A model generated the notes under the pieces. It saw only the letters and a list, made by a program, of their open reading frames with translations. It was not told the DNA's origin and made no database searches. From Thermohalobaculum sp951813525 (GTDB lineage Bacteria > Pseudomonadota > Alphaproteobacteria > Rhodobacterales > Rhodobacteraceae): a DNA stretch of 64,000 nt. Position numbers and translations under genes: made by a program. Location of the stretch: the NCBI GenBank assembly GCA_951813525.2, contig CATOTJ020000001.1, positions 620,001 to 684,000 of the forward strand, read 5' to 3'. This document shows positions 53,477 through 62,006 of the stretch, one piece after another (position 1 is the first letter of the stretch; each line of letters starts with the position of its first letter).

Positions 53477-54746
53477 GCTGTCCGAGGAAGCCGTCATTGC
53501 AATGCCCTGGATCTGGGAGGCATGGCGGCATGTTTTGTATCAGGCTGAACCGCCTGGTGATTGGAAGACCTGGGTGATCCTGGGGGGCCGCGGGGCGGGC
53601 AAGACCCGCGCCGGGGCCGAATGGGTTCGGTCCCGCGTAGAGGGCGCGACACCGCTGGCAAAAGGCAAGTGCCGGCGCATTGCGCTGGTCGGCGAGACGC
53701 TGGATCAGGTCCGATCAGTAATGGTTGAGGGTGATAGCGGCATCTTGGCCTGTTCGCCGCCGGACCGAAGGCCGCGGATGGTGATCAGCCAGAACCGGGT
53801 GATCTGGCCAAATGGCGCCGAGGCGTCCATGGCCTCGGCAGTGAACTATGAGGCGCTGCGCGGTCCGCAATTTGATGCGGCGTGGAGCGATGAACTGGCC
53901 AAGTGGCGTTATGGGCGCGAAGCCTGGGAGATGCTGCAATTCACGCTGCGGCTGGGCGACGACCCGCGGCAGTTGGTGACAACGACGCCACGCGATGTGC
54001 AGGTGCTGCGCGACATCTTGGAAATGCCGGAGACGGTCGTTGGCCGGGCTGCGAGCCGGGAAAATATGGCTAATCTGGCGCCTGGGTTTGTTGAGCGTCT
54101 GGAAGCACGATTTGCCGGGACAATGCTGGGCCGCCAGGAATTGGACGGCGAGTTGATCCGTGAGCGCGAAGGCGCGATGTGGACCAGAAGCGTCATCGAG
54201 GACGGGCGTTCGCCCGTTCCGGTCGGGCTGTCACGTATAGTGGTGTCGGTTGATCCACCGGTTTCGACCGGTCCGGGTGCCGATGAATGCGGGGTTATCG
54301 TGGCCGGTGTGGAGGCATCCGGCCCGTATGAGAAATGGCAGGCTTGGGTATTGGCGGATCGATCCTGCAAGGGTGAAAGCCCGCAGGGTTGGGCGGCCCG
54401 TGCCGCGGCGGCATACGAAGAGTTTCGGGCCGACCGGTTGGTTGCCGAGGTTAACCAGGGCGGCGATTTGGTCGAGAGCCTGATGCGTCAGGTTGCACCG
54501 AACATCGCCTATCGCGGTGTTCATGCAAGGGTCGGCAAGCGATTGCGCGCTGAACCCGTGGCTGCGTTGTACGAACAGGGGCGGGTACATCATGCCGATA
54601 CGTTTTCGGCGTTGGAAGATCAGATGTGCCAGTTCACCGGTTCATCGCGAGACAAAAGCCCGGATCGACTCGACGCCCTGGTTTGGGCGCTGACCGATCT
54701 GGTGATCGATGCGCGGAATGTCGGGCCACGGGTGCGCGGGTTTTAG
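53412..54746 (+). CDS. GTA large terminase (g2), DNA-packaging ATPase/nuclease
   Basis: Motor that fills the capsid with host DNA. The 444 residues open with LASLPLEKRKAFLNELS...MPWIWEAWR, a stretch typical of GTA terminases, then Walker A VILGGRGAGKTRAGAEWVRS, a DEAAK-like WSDELAKW, the coupling motif VTTTPR, and an RNase-H-like nuclease with VSVDPPVS, VAEVNQGG and DRLDALVWALT carrying the acidic residues. ATG at 53412 has GGAGG about 9 nt upstream; ATG at 53403 is too close to it. All motor motifs look intact. Confidence 0.95.
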   Translation: MKSCAASLASLPLEKRKAFLNELSEEAVIAMPWIWEAWRHVLYQAEPPGDWKTWVILGGRGAGKTRAGAEWVRSRVEGATPLAKGKCRRIALVGETLDQVRSVMVEGDSGILACSPPDRRPRMVISQNRVIWPNGAEASMASAVNYEALRGPQFDAAWSDELAKWRYGREAWEMLQFTLRLGDDPRQLVTTTPRDVQVLRDILEMPETVVGRAASRENMANLAPGFVERLEARFAGTMLGRQELDGELIREREGAMWTRSVIEDGRSPVPVGLSRIVVSVDPPVSTGPGADECGVIVAGVEASGPYEKWQAWVLADRSCKGESPQGWAARAAAAYEEFRADRLVAEVNQGGDLVESLMRQVAPNIAYRGVHARVGKRLRAEPVAALYEQGRVHHADTFSALEDQMCQFTGSSRDKSPDRLDALVWALTDLVIDARNVGPRVRGF

Positions 54747-54845
54747 CGCACCGACGGCATTCGGATGAAACCCGGCCGTACGGCCAGAGGCGCCACATGC
54801 GCGCGGGTGACCGGCCCGCCAGGGCGCGGGAGACGGAGAGATAAC

Positions 54846-56006
54846 ATGGTACTTGGTTTCTTGCGCCGGGCGTCAAAGCCCGAGGCGGTGAAGGCGTCTG
54901 CCGCTGCGCCTGTTATGGCGTTTCATGGCACCGGCCGGGCTGCGTGGACGCCGCGCGACGTCCGGTCGTTGTCCCGCACGGGCTATGAGCAAAACCCGGT
55001 TGGGTTTCGGGCCGTTCGGATGGTTGCCGAGGCAGCGGCCGCGTTACCATTGGTGTTGACTGAGCACGGTGCGCGATTGATCGAGCATCCGGTGATTGAT
55101 CTGTTGAGCCGGCCCAACCCGGGGCAGGACGGCCGTTCGATGCTGGAGGCGCTGTATGGGCACCTGCAGTTGGCCGGCAATGCCTATATCGAGGGCGCAG
55201 TGCATGATGCGCGCGGATTGCCGCGAGAGCTGCATGTGTTGCGGTCCGACAGGATCAGGGTGGTGCCCGGGCCAGATGGCTGGCCGATGGGGTATGAATA
55301 CACGGTCGGTGCGAAGACGCATCGTTGGTCCATGCAGGGAGACCTGTGTCCGATCCTTCACCTGAAGGGTTTTGCGCCGCATGATGACCACTATGGGATC
55401 AGCCCGCTTTCGGCGGCGGCAGGTGCGGTGGACATCCACAATGCAGCCGGGCGTTGGTCGAAAGCGCTGTTAGACAACGCGGCGCGGCCGTCAGGTGCCA
55501 TTGTCTTTCAAGGCAAAGACGGCGGCACGATGACCGAGGAGCAGTTCGATCGGCTGTCGCGTGAGATTGAGGATAATCATTCGGGTGCGGTGAATGCCGG
55601 GCGGCCGATGTTGTTGGAAGGCGGCCTGGATTGGCGGCCTATGGGGTTCTCTCCCTCTGACATGGAATTTTTGAAGACCAAGGATGGCGCCGCGCGAGAG
55701 ATCGCGTTGGCCTTTGGCGTTCCGCCGATGCTGTTGGGTCTGCCCGGCGACAACACCTACTCGAACTATCAGGAAGCGAACCGCGCCTTCTATCGCCAGA
55801 CGATTTTGCCTTTGGTGAAGAAAACCGCGAATGCGCTGGGTAGCTGGTTGAGTGCGGCCAAGGGCGTCGATGTGGCGTTGGAGCCGGATCTGGACCAGAT
55901 CAGTGCGCTGGCGCCAGAGCGCGATGCACTGTGGAAACGTGTCAGCGAGGCCGAGTTCCTGAACGAAGTTGAGAAGCGGCGGCTTTTGGGTTTGCCGGAA
56001 CGGTAG
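54846..56006 (+). CDS. GTA portal protein (g3), HK97 family
   Basis: Dodecameric ring at the capsid vertex through which DNA enters. The 386 residues show NPVGFRAVRMVAEAAAALPLVL, HPVIDLLSRPNP, LLYGHLQL-type ALYGHLQLAGNAYIEG, HLKGFAPHDDHYGISPL, and FGVPPMLLGLPGDNTYSNYQEANRAFYRQTILPLV in part; the last is highly diagnostic of Rhodobacterales GTA portals. ATG at 54846 follows GGAGAGATA; the longer frame adds 27 residues of low likelihood. 99 bp separate it from the terminase gene. Confidence 0.95.
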   Translation: MVLGFLRRASKPEAVKASAAAPVMAFHGTGRAAWTPRDVRSLSRTGYEQNPVGFRAVRMVAEAAAALPLVLTEHGARLIEHPVIDLLSRPNPGQDGRSMLEALYGHLQLAGNAYIEGAVHDARGLPRELHVLRSDRIRVVPGPDGWPMGYEYTVGAKTHRWSMQGDLCPILHLKGFAPHDDHYGISPLSAAAGAVDIHNAAGRWSKALLDNAARPSGAIVFQGKDGGTMTEEQFDRLSREIEDNHSGAVNAGRPMLLEGGLDWRPMGFSPSDMEFLKTKDGAAREIALAFGVPPMLLGLPGDNTYSNYQEANRAFYRQTILPLVKKTANALGSWLSAAKGVDVALEPDLDQISALAPERDALWKRVSEAEFLNEVEKRRLLGLPER

Positions 56007-56192
56007 GATCGTGAGGCACGCGACGACGTGTGGCGTAGAAATCCTGAAACTTCCAGACTGCCGCTGGCGGCACGGTAGCGCGTTTCAACCCATAAAGTCG
56101 GGTCGAGCGCTCTGAAATGTTGAGTGGCCGCATTTTCACGACGTCTGACTGCATCGGTCAGGCCGGAAAATGCTCTAGCCCAAGAGGACAGC
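56007..56192. other. Portal-protease gap: no confident gene
   Basis: A 186-bp break in an otherwise packed cluster. The plus strand has a 34-codon frame from GTG at 56012; the minus strand has a longer one (start 56154, reading back into the portal gene) whose first part looks protein-like but overlaps the portal. A 14-bp near-palindrome tgccgctggcggca sits at about 56053-56067. RcGTA has a small g3.5 here, but I cannot match either frame to it. Confidence 0.35.
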
Positions 56193-56744
56193 ATGATCTT
56201 TCACGCACCTGGCCACGAGATGGGCCTTGAGATGAAGTATACGGCGCTGAGCTCGTTGACCGAGACGGGTGAAGTTGGCCGGTTGCGCGGATATGCAAGC
56301 CGGTTCAGTGAGCCTGATCAGTCAGGCGACGTTGTCGTTGCCGGCGCTTTCAAAGCCAGTTTGGAGCGACTCGCCAAAGCCGGGCGGTCGGTGAAGTTCC
56401 TGTGGCAGCATGATCCCGCACGGCCGATTGGCGTCTGGCGTCAGTGTTCCGAGAACAAGACCGGTCTGTGGGTTGCCGGCGAGGTGTTGACCGAGCTGCA
56501 ACAGGGTCGCGAGGCAGCGGTTCTGATGCGGGCCGGTGCCATTGACGGGCTGTCGATCGGATACCGCGTCATCCGGGCCGAGCCAAATCGAGAGACCGGT
56601 GGGCGACGCCTGGTCGAGGTCGATCTTTGGGAAGTCTCGCTGGTCACATTTCCGATGCTGCCGACAGCGCGTGCCGAGGCCGAGCGCCCGGTGAAGGCAA
56701 CGGACGATATCGCCTCGGCCTTGGCCGACGCGCTGGCGGGATAG
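56193..56744 (+). CDS. GTA prohead protease (g4), HK97/S78 family
   Basis: Serine protease that matures the capsid and then is lost. The 183 residues show LRGYASRFSEPDQSGDVVVAGAF, the catalytic His in KFLWQHDPARPIG, and catalytic Ser in GAIDGLSIGYRV, followed by the WEVSLVTFPMLPTA block containing the Glu. ATG at 56193 follows AAGAGGA; a second in-frame Met (GHEMGLEM) is a possible alternative. It precedes the capsid gene, as in HK97-type modules. Confidence 0.95.
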   Translation: MIFHAPGHEMGLEMKYTALSSLTETGEVGRLRGYASRFSEPDQSGDVVVAGAFKASLERLAKAGRSVKFLWQHDPARPIGVWRQCSENKTGLWVAGEVLTELQQGREAAVLMRAGAIDGLSIGYRVIRAEPNRETGGRRLVEVDLWEVSLVTFPMLPTARAEAERPVKATDDIASALADALAG

Positions 56745-56933
56745 GGCCTGCGGTCCTGTTTCGTCCGGCCGCCCGGTTGGCGGTCGACCCCCTCCCCGAT
56801 CCTCCCGTTTGCGGGGAGGCGGCGTCGGACACTTTTGTCCGGGCCGGGAGGATGGCGTGCGGAGACTTCCGCATTGCTGAAGCCCGGCGCTGGAGGCGCC
56901 GCATTTATCCAAACCCGAGTGAGAGGGAAATCC
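56745..56933 (+). promoter_or_regulatory. Capsid mRNA leader with four consecutive hairpins
   Basis: Stems at 56791-56797/56813-56819 (7 bp, with internal room for a smaller hairpin), 56826-56831/56836-56841 (6 bp), 56858-56863/56868-56873 (6 bp) and 56885-56890/56896-56901 (6 bp) stand in a row before the capsid ribosome-binding site (AGAGGGA near 56924). None is followed by a T-run. They may be sites of RNA processing or protection giving a stable capsid mRNA. Confidence 0.6.
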
Positions 56934-58106
56934 ATGAGTGAGATGGAGACCAAGCCTGCCGTTGCGCCGGAAGGCAAGATGGCGGTTGGCGAATTCTTGA
57001 CGGACTTTAAGTCCTTCAAGGAAGACATCGCCAAGCGCGTGACCGATATGGGCACCATGATCGATGCCGTCGACCGCAAATCTTCGGATATGCGTCGGCC
57101 TGCACTGGCAACGGCGGCGGAAGCCGAACTGCCGCATGCCAAGGCGTTTTCGGCCTATGTCCGTCACGGCGACGAGACACAGTTGCGGTCGCTGGCGGTC
57201 GAGGAAAAGGGTCTGAACACCCAGAATCTGACCGAAGGCGGATATCTGGTGGATATCGACACTTCGGATCGCATCCAGTCGGTGCTGCGGTCGGGTGCGT
57301 CGATCCGGGCGCTGGCCAAGACCGTTCAGATCGAGGCCGGTTCCTATGACGTTCTGATCGACCACAACGATATCGGTGCCGGATGGCAGGACGAGACTGC
57401 GGCCGTGACCGAGACGCAGGCGATGATCGTCGACCGGATCTCGATCCCGTTGCACGAGTTGTCGGCAAGCCCGACGGCGTCGCAGCGGATCTTGGACGAT
57501 TCAGCTTTCAACATCGAAGAATGGCTGGCTGACCGGGTCGCGGAGAAGTTCCTGCGGTCGGAATCCGACGCGTTTGTGAACGGTGACGGTATCAACAAAC
57601 CGTCCGGGTTCCTGAGTAAAACGCTGGTCGACAACGCGGTCTGGACCTGGGGGAACATCGGTTATGTTGCCACCGGTGTTGATGGCGATTTCGATGCCAA
57701 CAATCCGGGCGACGCTCTGGTAGATACCGTCTACTCGCTGGCAGCAGAGTACCGGGCTGGTTCGGCGTTCATCATGAACTCGAAAACCGCTGGTGAAGTC
57801 CGCAAGATGAAGGACAACCAAGGCCGGTTCCTTTGGATGGAAGGCCTGCATGCAGCGCAACCGCCGCTGTTGCTTGGTTATCCGGTGCTGATCGTCGAGG
57901 AAATGCCGGACATCGCTTCGGGCAGCCATTCGATTGCCTTTGGCAATTTCGATAAGGGCTACACGATCGCCGAGCGTCCGGACCTTCGGATCCTGCGTGA
58001 CCCGTATTCCGCCAAGCCGAACATCATGTTCTATGCCACCAAGCGGGTTGGCGGTGACGTGTCCGACTTTGCCGCGATCAAGACGCTGAAATTCGGCATC
58101 AGCTGA
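56934..58106 (+). CDS. GTA major capsid protein (g5), HK97 fold
   Basis: Shell protein of the particle. The 390 residues have an N-terminal helical scaffold-like region (delta domain; FLTDFKSFKEDIAKRVTDMG), probably removed by the g4 protease after about residue 105-115, then the HK97 core: GGYLVDIDTSDRI, VLRSGASIRALAKTVQI, LDDSAFNIEEWLADRVAEKF, DAFVNGDGINKPSGFL, LLGYPVLIVEEMPDI and IAFGNFDKGYTIAERPDLRILRDPYS in part, which is close to Rhodobacterales GTA capsids. ATG at 56934 follows AGAGGGA. Strong hairpins flank the gene. Confidence 0.95.
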   Translation: MSEMETKPAVAPEGKMAVGEFLTDFKSFKEDIAKRVTDMGTMIDAVDRKSSDMRRPALATAAEAELPHAKAFSAYVRHGDETQLRSLAVEEKGLNTQNLTEGGYLVDIDTSDRIQSVLRSGASIRALAKTVQIEAGSYDVLIDHNDIGAGWQDETAAVTETQAMIVDRISIPLHELSASPTASQRILDDSAFNIEEWLADRVAEKFLRSESDAFVNGDGINKPSGFLSKTLVDNAVWTWGNIGYVATGVDGDFDANNPGDALVDTVYSLAAEYRAGSAFIMNSKTAGEVRKMKDNQGRFLWMEGLHAAQPPLLLGYPVLIVEEMPDIASGSHSIAFGNFDKGYTIAERPDLRILRDPYSAKPNIMFYATKRVGGDVSDFAAIKTLKFGIS

Positions 58107-58118
58107 GCGTGAGCTCTG

Positions 58119-58176
58119 CCGGCCTTTGGGCCGGTGGAGCGCCCTTCGATTCCCTTCCCCACATTTGGGGGAGGGA
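58119..58176 (+). other. Two strong hairpins after the capsid gene
   Basis: 58119-58124/58129-58134 is a 6-bp GC stem with TTTG loop. 58151-58160/58167-58176 is a 10-bp stem with one G-T pair and a 6-nt loop. Neither has a T-run, so they look like mRNA 3'-end stabilisers or processing signals rather than full terminators. Confidence 0.6.
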
Positions 58177-58209
58177 GCAGCCGCACATGTGTTTGGCGAG
58201 GAGCCACAG

Positions 58210-59787
58210 ATGGTTCAAGATGTAGTCAAGACCGTCGGTGCTGTCGGCGATTATGCGAGTTTGGCTGATTTCGCGGCCGATTTGCCCGCGGACCTGGTTG
58301 CAGCGGACGAGTGCTGGGTGGCGACGCTGACGAACGGCCCGGCCGATCCTGGCGGCGCGATCATCGATACCAATTGCGATGCGACAAGGTTTGTCGTCAT
58401 CCGTGCTGCGGCGGGCGAAGGCCCTGGCGATCATCTGGACCCGGCGGTCGATCCGTTGCGGGCGCAGGCTGGCAAAGGGGCGATGATCGAGACCGCCACC
58501 GGCGACGCGGTGACTGTCACAGGTGCAACCACGCGTGTGGCGATTGAAAACATTCAGATCGTGGCCCTGGCCGGTTCAGCCGTGTCCGATGACGGAGCGG
58601 CCCAGATATTTTCGGTCGCGAATGCGATCCTGGAGGCGAACGGCACAATAGCGGCAGTCACGGTGCGGGGGGCCGGAACGATCGCGCATTGCGCGGTCAT
58701 ACAGCATGGTGCCGGTGATGGCATCGCACTGGTCGACGGCGCGGTCGCCGAGGCGTGCACGGTCGTCAAGCCGCCCAAAGTGGTGGCAGATGGCATGGGG
58801 GTCTCCTTTGGCGGATCGCCAGCGGCCGGAGCGCGATCCTGTTTCGTGACGGGTTTTCGGCGGGCTTATGGCACCGGATCCGGCACAGCTGAGGCTCTGG
58901 CATCGGATCAAATGAATATCCTCGGCGTTGCCGATGATTTTGCCGATCCGTACTGGACGGCGGTTAGTGCAACGGTGAACCCGGGCGATTCAGTGCCGGG
59001 GCCATATGGTGTGCCGCTGCAGTGGTTGGGCAACAATCTGAATGCCTTTGCCCGGTTTGATGGACCGGTAATCTGGTCGCTGGCCCCTGGTGAGCGGATC
59101 GGCTTTTCAGTGATCGTTGCGCAGCCGACAACTTTGGTTAGCGCCATACTGTTGGATGCCACAGCGGGCCGTCCGGAACTGAGGATCACCTGGACAGGTA
59201 ATCCGCCGACTGTTGCGCTGTTGGCCCAAACGGCGGGTTTCGCCGCGCGCGTCGGGACGTTGACGGATCTGGGCAGCGGGTTGTGGCGGCTTTACCTCGA
59301 AGCCGAGAACACAACGGCCGGGGCGATCGACGTAACGCCTTCGCTGTACGTAACGCGCGATGTTGGAAACTCCGGCCTGAATGTCGGTCTTTATGCCGGC
59401 GCGATGATGGCCGGAACCGGGCATTTGGGAACGGGTTTCGTCGAAGCGGGCGCGGTGCCTGGTACAAGCCCGTTGGACGGTATCGATCCGTTGGATGCGA
59501 TCCTGTCGGTCACGGAAGGTGCCGAGGATCTGCGGCCAGTGGATGGCGGTCCGCTGGCAGGTGTCGGTACGACGAGTGCGGGTGCGGACCTGTATCTGCG
59601 ATATCGGACTGCGCCCGACACTGTGGGCGCCGTGACGTTGAGCCCGGCGCCAGTTCTGACACCAGATCTCTACGCGATGAGCACGGCATTTGATGCAGTA
59701 CGCCTGATCGATCAGGACGATGTTCTGAACGCGGGATTGCGTCGAACGGTGCTGCCCGCGGCACCGTCGCGCCGTGTCGGCATCTGA
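58210..59787 (+). CDS. Large beta-helix / jelly-roll spike- or fibre-like protein, extra gene inside the GTA cluster
   Basis: A 525-residue protein with no counterpart between capsid and adaptor in the RcGTA cluster. Residues about 1-235 begin VKTVGAVGDYASLADFAADLP...DECWVATLTNGP, the opening of phage parallel beta-helix proteins, and go on with short beta-rungs (TRVAIENIQIV, AVTVRGAGTIAHCAVIQHGAGDG). Residues about 241-395 (DFADPYWTAVSATVNPGDS...GSGLWRLYLEAENTTAG) resemble the carbohydrate-binding jelly-roll module common in phage fibres. The end is Gly/Asp-rich. ATG at 58210 follows GAGGAG. Codon use matches its neighbours. A role in binding capsule or LPS at the particle surface is inferred. 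Confidence 0.7.
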   Translation: MVQDVVKTVGAVGDYASLADFAADLPADLVAADECWVATLTNGPADPGGAIIDTNCDATRFVVIRAAAGEGPGDHLDPAVDPLRAQAGKGAMIETATGDAVTVTGATTRVAIENIQIVALAGSAVSDDGAAQIFSVANAILEANGTIAAVTVRGAGTIAHCAVIQHGAGDGIALVDGAVAEACTVVKPPKVVADGMGVSFGGSPAAGARSCFVTGFRRAYGTGSGTAEALASDQMNILGVADDFADPYWTAVSATVNPGDSVPGPYGVPLQWLGNNLNAFARFDGPVIWSLAPGERIGFSVIVAQPTTLVSAILLDATAGRPELRITWTGNPPTVALLAQTAGFAARVGTLTDLGSGLWRLYLEAENTTAGAIDVTPSLYVTRDVGNSGLNVGLYAGAMMAGTGHLGTGFVEAGAVPGTSPLDGIDPLDAILSVTEGAEDLRPVDGGPLAGVGTTSAGADLYLRYRTAPDTVGAVTLSPAPVLTPDLYAMSTAFDAVRLIDQDDVLNAGLRRTVLPAAPSRRVGI

Positions 59788-59858
59788 ATATTCAAATGCG
59801 TTGTTGCGCAAGCTGTCCAGTCGATTGCGGGCAGGCAGTACCGTTTTGGGAGAGACAA

Positions 59859-60263
59859 ATGGTCAAATCGATGAGCCGTTTTGCGATGGATGCGGCGTTG
59901 GACTATATCGCGGCGCGCGCTGACTTGATGGCGCTTTGCGCCGGTGCGCCCGATGATGCGGCCGAGGCCGCGGGCTTTGTCAGCAATGGCGGCAAGGCGC
60001 TGGCCGTCGTCGCACTGACCGAAGGCGCCGGTGGGGTCGATTTTTCACTGGGCCAGGGATTGATATCCGGGCGGCGCGTCGTTGTGTCTGCCCAGACCGC
60101 GGTACCGGTCGCAGATACCGGAACCGCCGATCACATCGCGCTGGTGGACACGACTGCCGGCGAATTGTTGGCCGTGACCGAGTTGACGGAGACCGAGCAC
60201 ATCAGCGCGGGCGAAGTCATTTCAGTCAAAGCCTTTGGCGGAGAGATCCGCGACCCCTTCTGA
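59859..60263 (+). CDS. Small phage-type structural protein linked to the spike gene
   Basis: A 134-residue protein beginning MVKSMSRFAMDAALDYIAARADLMALC and ending SAGEVISVKAFGGEIRDPF. Its plan - a short helix followed by beta pieces with LTEGAGGVDFSLGQGLISGRRVVVSAQ in part and TADHIALVD - is one I know from small alphaproteobacterial phage proteins next to fibre genes. It may be a decoration or fibre-base protein. ATG at 59859 follows GGGAGAGA; the longer frame has an unlikely Cys-rich start. Confidence 0.6.
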   Translation: MVKSMSRFAMDAALDYIAARADLMALCAGAPDDAAEAAGFVSNGGKALAVVALTEGAGGVDFSLGQGLISGRRVVVSAQTAVPVADTGTADHIALVDTTAGELLAVTELTETEHISAGEVISVKAFGGEIRDPF

Positions 60264-60282
60264 GCAAATTGGAGCGCATCAC

Positions 60283-60579
60283 GTGAGCGGATATTTTTTG
60301 AAGAATCCCGGCTCGCTGCTGGATTACTCGTTTGATTGGGGCTTTCAGCTTTTCGAGCCGGGTGAGGAGATCGAAAGCGATCTGGGCTGGACCATAGTCC
60401 CTGACGATCAAGCAACGGGTGGTTTGGTGCTGGACAGCACGTCGTCGACGACGACCACGACCACGGCTTTCTTGGCGGGTGGTTTGCCGGGCAATGCCTA
60501 CCTCGTTTGCAGCCGAATTCGCACGACACTGGGCCGCGAGGTTCAACGGTCGATGACAATTCGCATCGCCAACAATTGA
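60283..60579 (+). CDS. Phage fibre-tail adaptor-like protein
   Basis: A 98-residue protein from GTG at 60283 (GGAGCG upstream). It shows LKNPGSLLDYSFDWGFQLFEPGEEIES, then W-x-I and a Thr-rich run, then AFLAGGLPGNAYLVCSRIRTTLGREVQRSMTIRI in part. The pattern kDPda.LDY.fDW...L..gE.I....W and the closing GR...RS.tIrv are those of the small adaptor family that I associate with phage fibres. It lies 15 bp before g6, and is the third gene of the extra block. Confidence 0.65.
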   Translation: MSGYFLKNPGSLLDYSFDWGFQLFEPGEEIESDLGWTIVPDDQATGGLVLDSTSSTTTTTTAFLAGGLPGNAYLVCSRIRTTLGREVQRSMTIRIANN

Positions 60580-60594
60580 TCGGAAGGAGCGGCC

Positions 60595-61176
60595 ATGATG
60601 CTGACTGAAATCACACCGGCTGCCGTCAACCCGGTTCCACTGCGAGAACTGGCGGCGCATCTTCGCCTTGCCACTGGTTTTGCCGATGACGGTTCGGAAG
60701 ACGGCCTGTTGGAGTTGTATCTTCGCAATGCGACTTCTGTCGTCGAAGGGCGCACCGCCAAGGCTCTGATCGCCCGCAGCTTTTCGCTGAAGGTGGCGTG
60801 CTGGAACCGGAATGGGCATTTGCGGATGCCAGTCGGGCCGGTGACGTCGATCGATGCAATCGAGTTGGTGCGGCCCGGATCGACAATCGCGCTGACGACC
60901 GACGAATGGGCGTTGGAGCCGGGGACGTCACGCCAGCTTCTAACCGGACCTGGGCGGACGGCACTGCGCGCGTTACCGCATGGCGCGTTGGCCGAGTTGA
61001 CATTCACCGCAGGATTTGGGTCGAGCTGGAATGAAGTTCCCGACGATCTGCGCCATGCGGTTCTGTTGGTCGCGACGCATTTCTTCGAGAACCGAACAGG
61101 TGACATTGCGGTGGATGGTGGGTTGCCGTTTTCGGTTGGTCCGATCCTTGAGAGGTATCGGCCAATTCGGCTTTGA
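60595..61176 (+). CDS. GTA head-tail adaptor (g6), phiE125 gp8 type
   Basis: Ring protein below the portal. The 193 residues are helical at the start (VPLRELAAHLRLATGFADDGSEDGLLELYLRNATSVVE in part), which is the phiE125 gp8-like opening L..vK.hLr....deD..l..li.aA...vE, followed by PVGPVTSIDAIEL and, at the end, PDDLRHAVLLVATHFFENR. A run of two Met codons leaves the start uncertain by one codon. Ribosome-binding site GGAAGGA. Confidence 0.88.
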   Translation: MMLTEITPAAVNPVPLRELAAHLRLATGFADDGSEDGLLELYLRNATSVVEGRTAKALIARSFSLKVACWNRNGHLRMPVGPVTSIDAIELVRPGSTIALTTDEWALEPGTSRQLLTGPGRTALRALPHGALAELTFTAGFGSSWNEVPDDLRHAVLLVATHFFENRTGDIAVDGGLPFSVGPILERYRPIRL

Positions 61177-61236
61177 CGACCCTATCGGGGCGCCTGACGA
61201 GCGCCGCTGCTCGACAATCTATGAACGGAGAGGTCA

Positions 61237-61575
61237 ATGGCAAATCCGGTGATGAACACGGAACTGGTGCTTGAGGCGCCGCGGCAGATTGCGGACGGCG
61301 GCGGTGGGTTCCGCACAGTTTGGGCGCCGATCGGAACACTATGGGGCGAGGTTATACCGAGCTCGGCGCGCGAAACGGCGGTTGGAGCGCGGGCGTCATC
61401 CGAGGTAACCCACAAGATCCTGGTCAGATCGGCGCCGGAGGGTTCGCCGCGGCGGCCGTCATCAGATTGCCGCTTCCGGTCAGGCGGCCGGGTCTTCGCG
61501 ATCCGCGGCGTTGCCCCGACTGGCCTGCGTGAACAGTACCTGACCTGCTGGACCGAAGAGGGTCTTTTTGCATGA
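61237..61575 (+). CDS. GTA head closure/stopper protein (g7)
   Basis: Small connector that plugs the head until the tail is joined. The 112 residues open with LVLEAPRQIADGGGGFRTVWAPIGTLWGEV, the beta-barrel pattern of the SPP1 gp16-like head-tail joining family, with the GTA-typical GR.F.IRGV ending (GGRVFAIRGVAPTG). RBS GGAGAGG. Its stop overlaps g8 by 4 nt. Confidence 0.88.
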   Translation: MANPVMNTELVLEAPRQIADGGGGFRTVWAPIGTLWGEVIPSSARETAVGARASSEVTHKILVRSAPEGSPRRPSSDCRFRSGGRVFAIRGVAPTGLREQYLTCWTEEGLFA

Positions 61576-61997
61576 CATATACCATGTCCTGGCCATTGCA
61601 GCGGGCGCTGTATCACCTGTTCTGCGAGAACGCGCTGTGTGTCGAATACTTCGGGCATCGGATCTACGACGCGCCACCCCCGTTGCTGGATGAAGCAGAT
61701 CCCGATGGGATTTACCTGACTTTCGGCGATGAAGAGGTCGACGATTGGTCGACGGGATCTGATGCCGGTGCAGTTCATGTGGTGCGTCTTACGGTCAATG
61801 CCCCGCGGCGCGGCTTTGCAGAAGCCAAGCAGGCGGCAGCGGCGGTGTCTGATGCCGTTTTGGGCGGGGGCCTGTCACCGACGCGCGGGCGGGTGGTGAA
61901 CGCCCAATTTGTCGATGCAAAAACCAAGCGGGCCGAGAGCGACGCGCTGCGGCAGATTAATCTGCGGTTTCGCATCACGCTGGAAGACACCCAGTAA
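61572..61997 (+). CDS. GTA tail terminator (g8), DUF3168 family
   Basis: Caps the tail tube and fixes tail length. The 141 residues show LQRALYHLFCENA, GHRIYDAPPP, YLTFGDEEVDDWSTGSDAGAVHVVRLTV in part and the closing LRFRITLED, all of the DUF3168 pattern (L..aly..L........vyD..p.....Py...g......). ATGA-coupled to g7. The gap to g9 holds an 18-bp palindrome. Confidence 0.9.
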   Translation: MTYTMSWPLQRALYHLFCENALCVEYFGHRIYDAPPPLLDEADPDGIYLTFGDEEVDDWSTGSDAGAVHVVRLTVNAPRRGFAEAKQAAAAVSDAVLGGGLSPTRGRVVNAQFVDAKTKRAESDALRQINLRFRITLEDTQ

Positions 61998-62006
61998 CGC
62001 ATTGGC

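Noticed and set aside
55942..56154. Minus-strand frame across the portal end and the gap
   Set aside because: Its first part looks protein-like, but over half of it is antisense to the portal gene and no homologue is known to me.
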